Source of the DNA: Chitinophaga pinensis
Lineage (GTDB): Bacteria > Bacteroidota > Bacteroidia > 2-12-FULL-35-15
Assembly (NCBI GenBank): GCA_945885475.1
Contig: CAMCYR010000016.1
Coordinates: 1 to 59,229 of the forward strand
Direction of reading: 5' to 3'
Length of the DNA stretch: 59,229 bases
Shown: positions 16,738 through 24,656 of the stretch, piece after piece
How the letters are laid out: each line of letters starts with the position of its first letter
Position numbering within the stretch: the first letter of the stretch is position 1
Program-made: the position numbers and the translations under genes
Notes under the pieces: model-generated
What the model saw: the letters and a program-made list of their open reading frames with translations, nothing else
Database searches by the model: none
Told to the model about the DNA's origin: nothing

Positions 16738-18291
16738 TTATTTCGCACTTAATGTAATAAACGGAATAATCATTTCTTCCATCGATAAACCTCCGTGCTG
16801 AAATGTATTTCGGTAATACCCTACATAATAATTGAAGTTATTGGGATAAGCAAAAAACTTATCTTCTTTCACAAAAACATATGCCGTACTTAAATTTTGT
16901 TTCGGCAAAAAAGCATCAGAAGGATTTCTGATCTCAAACACATCTTTTTTTACATAATCTAAACTCTTACCTTGCTTATAACGCAAATTCGAATTTACAT
17001 TTTTATCACCGACCACTTTTGACGGCTCGTTCACCTTAATCGTACCATGATCTGTTGTAATTACCAATTTACACTTTTTTGATGCGATCTGTTTTAGGAT
17101 ATCGTGCAGTGGTGAATTTTCAAACCACGACAATGTGATGGAACGATATGCTTTTTCATCGTCCGCCAATTCACGGATAACTTCCATTTCGGTTCGCGCA
17201 TGTGAAAGCATATCTACAAAATTGTATACGATAACATTCAGTTTATTTTGCATCAGATTACTCATATTCTCCGCCAAACGTTTACCAGCAGCATGATTTG
17301 TGATTTTATTATAACTGATTTTCACATCCTTCCCTAATCGCTTCAACTGATCGACAAGAAATTCTTCTTCATGCATATTCTTTCCTCCCTCATCCTCATC
17401 GTTCAACCATAATTTAGGAAAGCGTTTTTCAATTTCACTCGGCATTAATCCGGCAAAAAAAGCATTGCGGGCGTATTGTGTTGCAGTAGGCAGAATACTA
17501 CTGTAAAGATCTTCCTGCTCCACTTTAAAATACTCAGATATGATCGGCTGAATAATTTTCCATTGATCGAAACGTAAATTATCGATAAGCACCACAAATG
17601 TTGTTTCATTTTTATCGAGCAAAGGGGCTACTTTCGCTTTGAAAATAGTGTGTGAAAAGAGAGGAGGATTTTGGCTTTTTCCATTAAGCCAGTCGATGTA
17701 ATTATTCTCAACAAATTTACCATACAATTTATTCGCCTCCGACTTTTGCATCTTCAGAATTTCCTGCATACTCTCATCCTTACTGCTATCAAGTTCCAGC
17801 TCCCAATAAACCAATTTCTTATAAACATCAAGCCACTCGCTCCAGCTTAGCCGATCGCTCAGTGTCATTCCGATCTGGCGAAATTCCTGCTGATAGTTTG
17901 ATGTTGTTTTTTCACTGATCAAACGTTTGTTATCAAGTGTTTTTTTTAGCGAAAGTAAAATCTGATTCGGGTTAACGGGCTTTATGAGATAATCGGAAAT
18001 TTTTGATCCGATAGCATCTTCCATCAGATGCTCTTCTTCACTCTTTGTGATCATAATCACCGGAATGTCAGAAAAGCGGGATTTTAGTCTGTTGAGCGTC
18101 TCCAATCCTGACAATCCTGGCATATTTTCGTCAAGAAGTACAACTGAAAAATCATTTTTCTCAACCAACTCCAAGGCCTCATCACCACTGGTAGCGGTAT
18201 GGATATCGTATCCCTTGTCTTTTAAAAATAAAATATGAGGCTTTAATAAATCAATTTCATCATCTGCCCACAAAACACTGATTCTTTCCAT
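16738..18291 (-). CDS. porX: PorX, T9SS response regulator with PglZ domain
   Basis: PorX forms a two-component pathway with the sensor PorY and controls type IX secretion. The first 120 residues are a receiver domain: acidic pair in WADDEID, phospho-acceptor Asp in VLLDENMPG, and Lys in DYLIKPVNP. A helical linker follows, and the C-terminal half is a PglZ-type alkaline-phosphatase fold: FVVLIDNLRFDQW (metal and nucleophile region), NFVDMLSHAR and VITTDHGTIKV. The start at 18291 (517 residues, MERISVLW) is preferred to the ATG three codons upstream at 18300, but either is possible. Several T9SS cargo genes are in this window; no core T9SS component is. Divergent from the HD hydrolase gene. 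Confidence 0.92.
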   Translation of the reverse strand: MERISVLWADDEIDLLKPHILFLKDKGYDIHTATSGDEALELVEKNDFSVVLLDENMPGLSGLETLNRLKSRFSDIPVIMITKSEEEHLMEDAIGSKISDYLIKPVNPNQILLSLKKTLDNKRLISEKTTSNYQQEFRQIGMTLSDRLSWSEWLDVYKKLVYWELELDSSKDESMQEILKMQKSEANKLYGKFVENNYIDWLNGKSQNPPLFSHTIFKAKVAPLLDKNETTFVVLIDNLRFDQWKIIQPIISEYFKVEQEDLYSSILPTATQYARNAFFAGLMPSEIEKRFPKLWLNDEDEGGKNMHEEEFLVDQLKRLGKDVKISYNKITNHAAGKRLAENMSNLMQNKLNVIVYNFVDMLSHARTEMEVIRELADDEKAYRSITLSWFENSPLHDILKQIASKKCKLVITTDHGTIKVNEPSKVVGDKNVNSNLRYKQGKSLDYVKKDVFEIRNPSDAFLPKQNLSTAYVFVKEDKFFAYPNNFNYYVGYYRNTFQHGGLSMEEMIIPFITLSAK

Positions 18292-18351
18292 AAATTGCAT
18301 ATTAATTGAGTTTATAAAGTTATAAAATATAATCTGCTCCTATTGTTAAAA

Positions 18352-18369
18352 AAAGATAAATTATCTTTG
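18352..18369. promoter_or_regulatory. symmetrical promoter between porX and the HD hydrolase gene
   Basis: AAAGATAA (18352-18359) and TTATCTTT (18361-18368) form a perfect 8-pair palindrome around a single A. On the plus strand it yields TATCTTTG (18362-18369), a full -7 box 5 bases before the ATG at 18375, with TTG 16 bases upstream. On the minus strand it yields TATCTTTT, a near-match placed to transcribe porX with a leader of about 50 bases. Confidence 0.5.
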
Positions 18370-18374
18370 CACCA

Positions 18375-19604
18375 ATGAACACATTTTCAAACAAACTAAA
18401 AATATTTAACGATCCGATCTACGGTTTCGTATCTCTGCAGTACGAAATAATTTTCGATCTCATAGATCACCCGTATTTTCAGCGGTTGCGAAGGATCAAA
18501 CAATTGGGCTTAACAAATTTAGTTTATCCCGGAGCATTACATACACGTTTTCATCATGCCATGGGTGCTATGCATTTAATGGGGCAAGCTATTGACGTGA
18601 TCCGCTCCAAAGGACATGCGATCACAGAGGAAGAAGCGAAAGGAGTCACCATCGCCATTCTGCTTCATGACATTGGTCACGGACCGTTTTCACATGCATT
18701 GGAACACAGCATTGTGAGTAATGTAACACATGAAGATATTTCTGAATTATTTATGAGTCGCCTGAATGCTGAATTTAACGGACAACTTTCTGTCGCGATC
18801 AGCATATTTCAAAACAAATACAAAAAGAAATTTTTAAATCAATTGGTATCCAGTCAACTGGATATGGATCGCTTAGATTATCTGAACCGTGATAGTTTCT
18901 TTACCGGAGTATCTGAGGGTGTTGTAAGTTCCGATCGTATTATTAAAATGCTGAATGTGGTAAACGACCAGTTGGCAATTGAAGCAAAAGGGATCTATTC
19001 TATTGAAAAATTTATCATTGCACGCCGACTAATGTACTGGCAGGTATATTTGCATAAAACGGTTCTGAGTGCTGAAAGTTTATTGGTAAACATTCTTAAG
19101 CGGGCGAAAGAACTCGCAGAAAAAAAAGTAGATCTTTTTTGTACACCAGCCTTGCATACGTTTTTGTATAACAAGTACAGCGAAAAAGATTTCAAAACAA
19201 ATCCACTATTGCTGGATGTTTTCGCGAAACTTGATGACAACGATATCATGACCTCCATAAAAGTATGGACATCGCACAGCGACATCGTACTTTCCGGTCT
19301 TTGTAAACAATTGGTAGACCGGAAATTATTCAAGGTCGAATTACAAAATCAGGCATTTAAAGAAGATAAAATTAAGACGATAAAATTAGACGTAAAAAAA
19401 AGGTTGAAACTGAATGATAAAGAAGTCAGTTATTTTGTTTTCACTGGAATCGTTACAAACGATGCTTACCGCTCAGATAAAATCCGGATCAATATCTTGT
19501 TTAAAGATGGATCGGTCGCTGATATTGCAGATGCTTCCGACCAACTAAGTATTGACGTACTGGCGAAAACTGTAAAAAAACACTATTTGTGTTCACCAAA
19601 GTAG
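18375..19604 (+). CDS. HD domain phosphohydrolase, dGTPase-like
   Basis: A 409-residue cytosolic protein of the HD superfamily. Metal ligands are visible in order: His in TRFHHAMGAMH (residues 58-67), the HD pair in LLHDIGHGPFSHALEH at 98-99, and an Asp in SQLDMDRLDYLNRDS near 165. The opening FNDPIYGFVSLQYEIIFDLI and FQRLRRIKQLG match the YdhJ-like group related to dNTP triphosphohydrolases (SAMHD1/dGTPase). Substrate is unproven. The -7 box is so close that the mRNA is probably leaderless. In Bacteroidota this gene often precedes lpxD-lpxC; here it is followed directly by lpxC-fabZ. Confidence 0.88.
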   Translation: MNTFSNKLKIFNDPIYGFVSLQYEIIFDLIDHPYFQRLRRIKQLGLTNLVYPGALHTRFHHAMGAMHLMGQAIDVIRSKGHAITEEEAKGVTIAILLHDIGHGPFSHALEHSIVSNVTHEDISELFMSRLNAEFNGQLSVAISIFQNKYKKKFLNQLVSSQLDMDRLDYLNRDSFFTGVSEGVVSSDRIIKMLNVVNDQLAIEAKGIYSIEKFIIARRLMYWQVYLHKTVLSAESLLVNILKRAKELAEKKVDLFCTPALHTFLYNKYSEKDFKTNPLLLDVFAKLDDNDIMTSIKVWTSHSDIVLSGLCKQLVDRKLFKVELQNQAFKEDKIKTIKLDVKKRLKLNDKEVSYFVFTGIVTNDAYRSDKIRINILFKDGSVADIADASDQLSIDVLAKTVKKHYLCSPK

Positions 19605-19750
19605 TAAAAGGAAGCACTTTTTTAATTTTTTTATTGAAATTTCAAATTTTTTAAGAAAATAGTATTCCAGAACATTGACAAACGACCGATCAATCTATCA
19701 AATAGGGATCAAAAAAACCGTTAAATCATCCATTTATTCAATAATTTGTA

Positions 19751-19758
19751 TAAATTTG
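19751..19758 (+). promoter_or_regulatory. -7 box of lpxC-fabZ
   Basis: TAAATTTG lies 65 bases before the ATG at 19824, predicting a leader of nearly 60 bases. Confidence 0.45.
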
Positions 19759-19823
19759 AAACATTAAATTTCAAAGCTATTCGTGCGATTTTAAAGATTA
19801 ATTGATTAAATAAACAGAATACT

Positions 19824-21236
19824 ATGAGCATAAAACAACGAACACTAAAAACAGCTGTCACCATTTCAGGTGTCGGATTACATACTGGCAAACAAACAAA
19901 TTTAACTTTTCGCCCTGCTCCTGAGAATCACGGATATAAATTCCAACGGGTAGATTTACCTGGCAACCCTATTATTAATGCGGATGTCGACAATGTTGTA
20001 GACACTTCGCGAGGAACTACGCTGGAACAAAATGGTGCAAGGATTCATACAACAGAACACGTTTTAGCAGCGTTGGTTGGTTTAGAGATCGATAATGTGT
20101 TAATGGAGATGGACGGACCGGAAATGCCAATCATGGACGGAAGTTCAATGCCGTTCATTAAAGTATTAGAAAATATTGAATTAGTAGAGCAAAATGCAGA
20201 ACGCATTTATTTTGAATTGACAGAGAACTTATCATACGAAGATCCTATCAAAAAAGTAGAAATGCTTGCTGTACCTCAAGATGCATATAGAACGACTGTA
20301 ATGGTAGATTACAACTCTGAAGTACTTGGTACACAGCATGCTTCAATGTACCACATTGGTGAATTCAAAACAGAAATTGCTCCATGCCGCACGTTTGTAT
20401 TCTTACATGAACTGGAAGCATTATTATCACATGACCTTATCAAAGGCGGTGACTTAAACAATGCGATTGTACTGGTTGACAAAGAAGTTTCACAAGAACA
20501 GATCAAGCACCTTCAAAAGGTTTTTCATAGAGAAGATGTGGAGATAAAAGGGAAAGGTGTTTTAAACAATACTACGTTGCATTTCTTTAATGAGCCTGCC
20601 CGTCACAAATTGCTTGACATTGTTGGCGACCTAGCATTAGTAGGTGTTCCACTAAAAATGCACATTTTAGCTGCACGACCAGGACATGCAGGAAATATAG
20701 CATTTGCAAAGAAAATCAAGGAACTCATCAAGTCAAAAAGAAAAGAAAAAACGTTTGACCTTTCCAAGAAACCGCTATACGATATCAATGATATTACTAA
20801 AATGCTTCCTCACCGCTATCCTTTCTTAATGATCGACAAGATCATGGAGATTAAGGGTGAAAGCATTATTGGAGTTAAAAATGTTACTCTGAACGAGCCG
20901 TTTTTTCAGGGACATTTCCCCGACAACCCAGTATTTCCTGGCGTGATGCAGATTGAAGCAATGGCACAGGTTGGCGGAATATTTGCATTGGCGCAAGTGG
21001 AAGATCCGGAATGCTACAGCACATATTTCATGAAAATTGATGGTGTAAAATTTAAACAAAAAGTAATTCCGGGCGATACCATCGTTTTTCAACTTACTCT
21101 TGAAAGTCCTATCCGTAGAGGATTAGTGAACATGCGCGGAATAGGATATGTGAACGGAAAAGAAGTAGTTGAAGCCGTTATGTTAGCCCAAGTAATAAAA
21201 GACAAACAACCTAAAGTAGCCGTTGCGGCTTTATAA
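19824..21236 (+). CDS. lpxC-fabZ: bifunctional UDP-3-O-acyl-GlcNAc deacetylase / 3-hydroxyacyl-ACP dehydratase
   Basis: A natural fusion of the committed lipid A deacetylase and the FabZ dehydratase, 470 residues. LpxC part (about 1-310): KTAVTISGVGLHTGKQTNL, the zinc-ligand region IHTTEHVLAAL, MDGPEMPIMDGSS, and the late LALVGVPLKMHILAARPGHAGN. FabZ part (about 325-470): MLPHRYPFLMIDKI, then the catalytic GHFPDNPVFPGVMQIEAMAQ with the active-site His and Glu. This fusion is a known feature of Bacteroidota and couples lipid A and fatty acid synthesis. lpxA follows with 1 base between stop and start, so they form an operon. Confidence 0.96.
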   Translation: MSIKQRTLKTAVTISGVGLHTGKQTNLTFRPAPENHGYKFQRVDLPGNPIINADVDNVVDTSRGTTLEQNGARIHTTEHVLAALVGLEIDNVLMEMDGPEMPIMDGSSMPFIKVLENIELVEQNAERIYFELTENLSYEDPIKKVEMLAVPQDAYRTTVMVDYNSEVLGTQHASMYHIGEFKTEIAPCRTFVFLHELEALLSHDLIKGGDLNNAIVLVDKEVSQEQIKHLQKVFHREDVEIKGKGVLNNTTLHFFNEPARHKLLDIVGDLALVGVPLKMHILAARPGHAGNIAFAKKIKELIKSKRKEKTFDLSKKPLYDINDITKMLPHRYPFLMIDKIMEIKGESIIGVKNVTLNEPFFQGHFPDNPVFPGVMQIEAMAQVGGIFALAQVEDPECYSTYFMKIDGVKFKQKVIPGDTIVFQLTLESPIRRGLVNMRGIGYVNGKEVVEAVMLAQVIKDKQPKVAVAAL

Positions 21237-21237
21237 T

Positions 21238-22011
21238 ATGAGCAACTTAAGCCACATTCATCCAAACGCAAAAATAGGTAAAGACGTAACTGTTTCACCT
21301 TTTTCTTTTATTGACGACAATGTTGAAATTGGCGAAGGAACCTGGATCGGACCTAATGTTACTATTTTTTCCGGTGCACGCATCGGTAAAAACTGTCGTA
21401 TTTTTCCGGGCGCTGTTATCTCTGCCATACCACAAGATCTTAAATTTAATGGCGAAGATACGACTACCGAAATCGGTGACAATACAACTATCCGCGAGTG
21501 CGTTACCATTAACAGGGGGACAACCGACAAAATGAAAACGGCCGTTGGAAGCAACTGTCTCTTGATGGCTTACGTTCATGTTGCTCACGATTGCATATTG
21601 GGAAACAATATCATTATTGCAAATAGCGTAAATCTTGCCGGACATGTTACCATTGAAAACTGGGTAATATTAGAAGGTTTAGCTGCTGTTCAGCAATTTG
21701 TCCGTATAGGTGCGCATGCTTTCATAACCGGCGGATCACTCGTACGTAAAAATGTTCCACCATTTACAAAAGCAGCCCGCGAACCATTACAATATGTTGG
21801 GATTAACTCTGTTGGTTTGCGCAGAAGAGGTTTTTCAAACGAAAGTGTTTTAGAGATCGAAGATATTTATCGTACACTTTACGTGAAAGGGCATAATGTC
21901 ACCAATGCATTAGCAATTATTGAGCAAGAAGCCCCTGCTTCGAAAGAGAAAGAGCAGATCCTTAATTTTATCCACGAATCAAAGGATGGAATTATGAGAG
22001 GCATATCCTAA
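21238..22011 (+). CDS. lpxA: UDP-N-acetylglucosamine acyltransferase
   Basis: First step of lipid A synthesis, moving a 3-hydroxyacyl chain from ACP to UDP-GlcNAc. The 257-residue protein begins with left-handed beta-helix hexapeptide repeats (IHPNAKIGKDVTVSPFSFI) and holds the catalytic His in AYVHVAHDCILGNN. It ends with the usual helical tail (RRRGFSNESVLEIEDIYRTL). ATG 21238 is chosen over the frame opening at 21223 because homologues start MS.. and it leaves just one base after the lpxC-fabZ stop. Confidence 0.95.
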   Translation: MSNLSHIHPNAKIGKDVTVSPFSFIDDNVEIGEGTWIGPNVTIFSGARIGKNCRIFPGAVISAIPQDLKFNGEDTTTEIGDNTTIRECVTINRGTTDKMKTAVGSNCLLMAYVHVAHDCILGNNIIIANSVNLAGHVTIENWVILEGLAAVQQFVRIGAHAFITGGSLVRKNVPPFTKAAREPLQYVGINSVGLRRRGFSNESVLEIEDIYRTLYVKGHNVTNALAIIEQEAPASKEKEQILNFIHESKDGIMRGIS

Positions 22012-22107
22012 ATTAGTAGGGCTAAAGGACATAGTTTTGGCTTCATTTTGCCAATCACATTATCGCTCTTCTAAAAACACTATAAACGAAATTAAGTATT
22101 CAATTCA

Positions 22108-22749
22108 TTGACTATCTCCTTAAAAAATATCGGAAAACGTTACAACTACGAATGGATCTTCCGAGGAGTGAATTATGATTTTTCGCCTGAAAATAACTAT
22201 GTAATTTTAGGTGCTAATGGCTCCGGCAAATCAACGCTACTGCAGGTTATTACAGGAAGTTTAACCAGCTCTGAAGGCGAAATCGCTTACTCTGATTCAA
22301 CTATCGAAAATACAAGAGCCATAATAGAAACAGAAAATATATTCAGCAGATTAAGCTATTGCGCCCCTTACCTCGATTTATTCGAAGAATTAACATTGAT
22401 CGAATCGATTGAGTTTCAAGAAAAATTTAAACCCTTTCAAAAAGGGTTAACAACCAAACAAATTATTGAAATTACCGAACTTGAAAAAGCAAAAGACAAA
22501 CAACTAAAATATTATTCATCCGGAATGAAACAACGTGTGCGTTTAGCGCTTGCTGTTTTAGCGGATACCTCCCTCCTACTGCTAGATGAGCCAACGTCGA
22601 ATCTGGACAAAAAAGCAATTGACTGGTACCAGCAATTGGTGAATGAGCACTCAAAAGAACGCATGATCATTGTTGCTTCCAATCAGCAGGAATATGAATA
22701 TCCTTTTTGCAACACACAACTGTTAATTGAAGACTATAAGCAGAAGTAA
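22108..22749 (+). CDS. lone ABC transporter ATP-binding protein (TTG start)
   Basis: A 213-residue single ATPase domain: Walker A GANGSGKST near residue 36, Q-loop region, signature YYSSGMKQRVRLALAV near 134, Walker B SLLLLDEPTSNLD, and a final switch segment IVASNQQEYEY where the usual His is replaced by Gln. No ATG lies between the upstream in-frame stop and the conserved MTISLKNIGKRY, so TTG at 22108 must be the start. No permease gene is next to it. The size resembles CcmA-type or regulator-like ATPases. Its place between lpxA and efp suggests an envelope or lipid role, but the partner is unknown. Confidence 0.82.
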   Translation: MTISLKNIGKRYNYEWIFRGVNYDFSPENNYVILGANGSGKSTLLQVITGSLTSSEGEIAYSDSTIENTRAIIETENIFSRLSYCAPYLDLFEELTLIESIEFQEKFKPFQKGLTTKQIIEITELEKAKDKQLKYYSSGMKQRVRLALAVLADTSLLLLDEPTSNLDKKAIDWYQQLVNEHSKERMIIVASNQQEYEYPFCNTQLLIEDYKQK

Positions 22750-22932
22750 AATCATCATTTCCTTATTCACATTAAATACCCGGTGCGGAAAGATGATAAT
22801 TTGCAATCGAATGTTAGAAATATTCATTTTTATATACCCTATTGTAATTAAAAAGCGAATTAAAAACAAGTGATTTGCTGAGCTATCTTAATTGAAAACA
22901 CCTCTCTTTTTGCTTTTTTAGCACAGAAATCG

Positions 22933-22940
22933 TATATTCG
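22933..22940 (+). promoter_or_regulatory. -7 box of efp
   Basis: TATATTCG, one base from consensus, lies 41 bases before the efp ATG. Confidence 0.4.
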
Positions 22941-22981
22941 CAATCCAATTTCAAAAACACAAATTTTAAAATATATTAAAC

Positions 22982-23542
22982 ATGGCAAATTCAGGTGACA
23001 TCAATGTAGGTTCAGTAATTCGTTTTAACGGTGAACTTTGCAAAATAGAAGAATATCAACACCGGACACCGGGAAATTTACGTGCATTTTACCAAGCACG
23101 AATGCGTAACTTAAAAAACGGGAAGATTGTTGAAAATCGTTTCCGAGCTGGTGAAGCAGTTGAAGTGGTTCGTGTAGAATATAAAAACATGCAATTTATC
23201 TACCCTGAAGGAGATTTTATTGTAGTTATGGATAACGATAATTTTGAACAGGTTTATATTCCATCATTCCTCCTTGGAGATTCATTGAAATTCTTAAAAG
23301 AAGGAATGGAAGTTAAAGTATCTTTTGAAGGTGATGAGCCAATTTTGGCAGAGGCCCCTGTATTTGTTGAACTAATGATTACTTATGCTGAACCTGGTGT
23401 AAAAGGTGACACAGCAACCAACACATTAAAACCTGCTACAATGGAAACAGGCGCTGTTGTTAACGTTCCACTTTTTGTAAATGAAGGCGAAAAAATTAAA
23501 ATTGATACCCGCACCAACTCGTACGTTGAACGGGTAAAATAA
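22982..23542 (+). CDS. efp: translation elongation factor P
   Basis: Helps ribosomes pass polyproline stretches. The 186-residue protein has the three-domain EF-P layout with the N-terminal KOW-like domain and the C-terminal VPLFVNEGEKIKIDTRTNSYVERV signature. The tip of the modification loop reads HRTPGNLRAF, so Asn32 sits where E. coli has the lysylated Lys34 and Pseudomonas a rhamnosylated Arg. The gene has its own terminator and precedes an LpxD-like gene. Confidence 0.97.
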   Translation: MANSGDINVGSVIRFNGELCKIEEYQHRTPGNLRAFYQARMRNLKNGKIVENRFRAGEAVEVVRVEYKNMQFIYPEGDFIVVMDNDNFEQVYIPSFLLGDSLKFLKEGMEVKVSFEGDEPILAEAPVFVELMITYAEPGVKGDTATNTLKPATMETGAVVNVPLFVNEGEKIKIDTRTNSYVERVK

Positions 23543-23561
23543 GCAGCGTTTTTTTCTGTTT

Positions 23562-23592
23562 AAAAGTCTCGCACTATTGCGGGACTTTTTTA
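23562..23592 (+). terminator. intrinsic terminator after efp
   Basis: AAAAGTCTCGCA (23562-23573) pairs with TGCGGGACTTTT (23578-23589) with one G-T pair and a CTAT loop, followed by T residues. Confidence 0.88.
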
Positions 23593-23593
23593 T

Positions 23594-23601
23594 TATATTT
23601 G
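23594..23601 (+). promoter_or_regulatory. -7 box of the LpxD-like gene
   Basis: TATATTTG starts directly after the efp terminator and is 23 bases before the ATG at 23625, separating the two genes transcriptionally. Confidence 0.5.
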
Positions 23602-23624
23602 AATCAAAGAATAAAACCATTATT

Positions 23625-24560
23625 ATGAAATTATCCTCCGCTTATAAACTTAAAGATATTGCCGCACTCATCAACTGTGAATTTGAAGGGAATGCCGACC
23701 ATATCATCACCGGATTAAATGAAATTCACATGGTAGAATTCGGCGATATTGTATTTGTAGATCACCCCAAATATTACGACAAAGCGCTTCTTTCAAAGGC
23801 AACAACCATACTTATCAATAAAAAAGTAGACTGTCCTCCTGGAAAAGGATTACTAATTTCAGAGGATCCATTCAGAGATTATAACAAATTAGTGCGTCAC
23901 TTTCAACCACTTAATTATTCTTTACAACAAATTGCGGATACTGCTATAGTAGGGAAAACGAGCGTGATAATGCCAGGTGTTTATCTTGGAAAAAATGTAA
24001 CAATAGGTGAAAATTGTGTGATACATCCCAATGTAGTGATCTATGACAATTGCCACCTGGGAAATAATGTCATTATCCACTCAAATTCCGTTATAGGTGC
24101 AGACGCCTTTTATTATAAAAAACGTGCCGACTATTTCGATAAAATGATTAGCTGCGGGCGCGTAATTATCGAGGACGATGTTGAAATTGGTGCAATGTGC
24201 ACCATTGACAAAGGAGTTTCTGGAGACACTAAAATTGGTGCCGGAACCAAAATCGATAATCACGTTCAGATTGGACACGATACTCAGGTTGGTAAAATGT
24301 GTTTGATGGCTGCACAAGTTGGCGTGGCAGGTGTTGTTGTTATAGAAGATGGTGTGGCGCTTTGGGGACAAGCAGGTATTCGAAGTGATGTCAGAATTGG
24401 TAAGGGAGCAGTACTGCTGGCACAAGCAGGTTTGGGAGAAGATATTCCAGCGGGCAAAACTTATTTTGGATCTCCTGCCGGTGAGGCAAGAACTAAAATG
24501 AAAGAAGTGGCTGCTTTAAAAATGCTTCCTGGTCTTATAAAGAAGATAACTGAAAAATAA
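23625..24560 (+). CDS. lpxD: LpxD-like UDP-3-O-acylglucosamine N-acyltransferase
   Basis: A 311-residue hexapeptide-repeat acyltransferase that in the LpxD family adds the N-linked acyl chain in lipid A assembly. It has an N-terminal uridine-binding-like domain (residues 1-100, KLKDIAALINCEFEG, FVDHPKYYDKAL) and a long beta-helix with IGENCVIHPNVVIYDN. The segment DNHVQIGHDTQVG carries the His that is catalytic in LpxD, and the tail YFGSPAGEARTKMKE is usual. The start at 23625 fits the -7 box; the frame upstream has no support. This resembles the second LpxD paralogue found downstream of efp in many Bacteroidota rather than the copy usually next to lpxC, so its exact substrate is uncertain. 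Confidence 0.82.
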   Translation: MKLSSAYKLKDIAALINCEFEGNADHIITGLNEIHMVEFGDIVFVDHPKYYDKALLSKATTILINKKVDCPPGKGLLISEDPFRDYNKLVRHFQPLNYSLQQIADTAIVGKTSVIMPGVYLGKNVTIGENCVIHPNVVIYDNCHLGNNVIIHSNSVIGADAFYYKKRADYFDKMISCGRVIIEDDVEIGAMCTIDKGVSGDTKIGAGTKIDNHVQIGHDTQVGKMCLMAAQVGVAGVVVIEDGVALWGQAGIRSDVRIGKGAVLLAQAGLGEDIPAGKTYFGSPAGEARTKMKEVAALKMLPGLIKKITEK

Positions 24561-24630
24561 GATTTTGAGACGTATATCGACGATTATCCTTTTTTAGTCT
24601 AAATTTAAAATCAATCGCATTGAAATACTT

Positions 24631-24638
24631 TACATTTG
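24631..24638 (+). promoter_or_regulatory. -7 box of the GAF-SpoIIE phosphatase gene
   Basis: TACATTTG lies 18 bases before the ATG at 24657. Confidence 0.5.
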
Positions 24639-24656
24639 GTACATTAAAAATAAACT

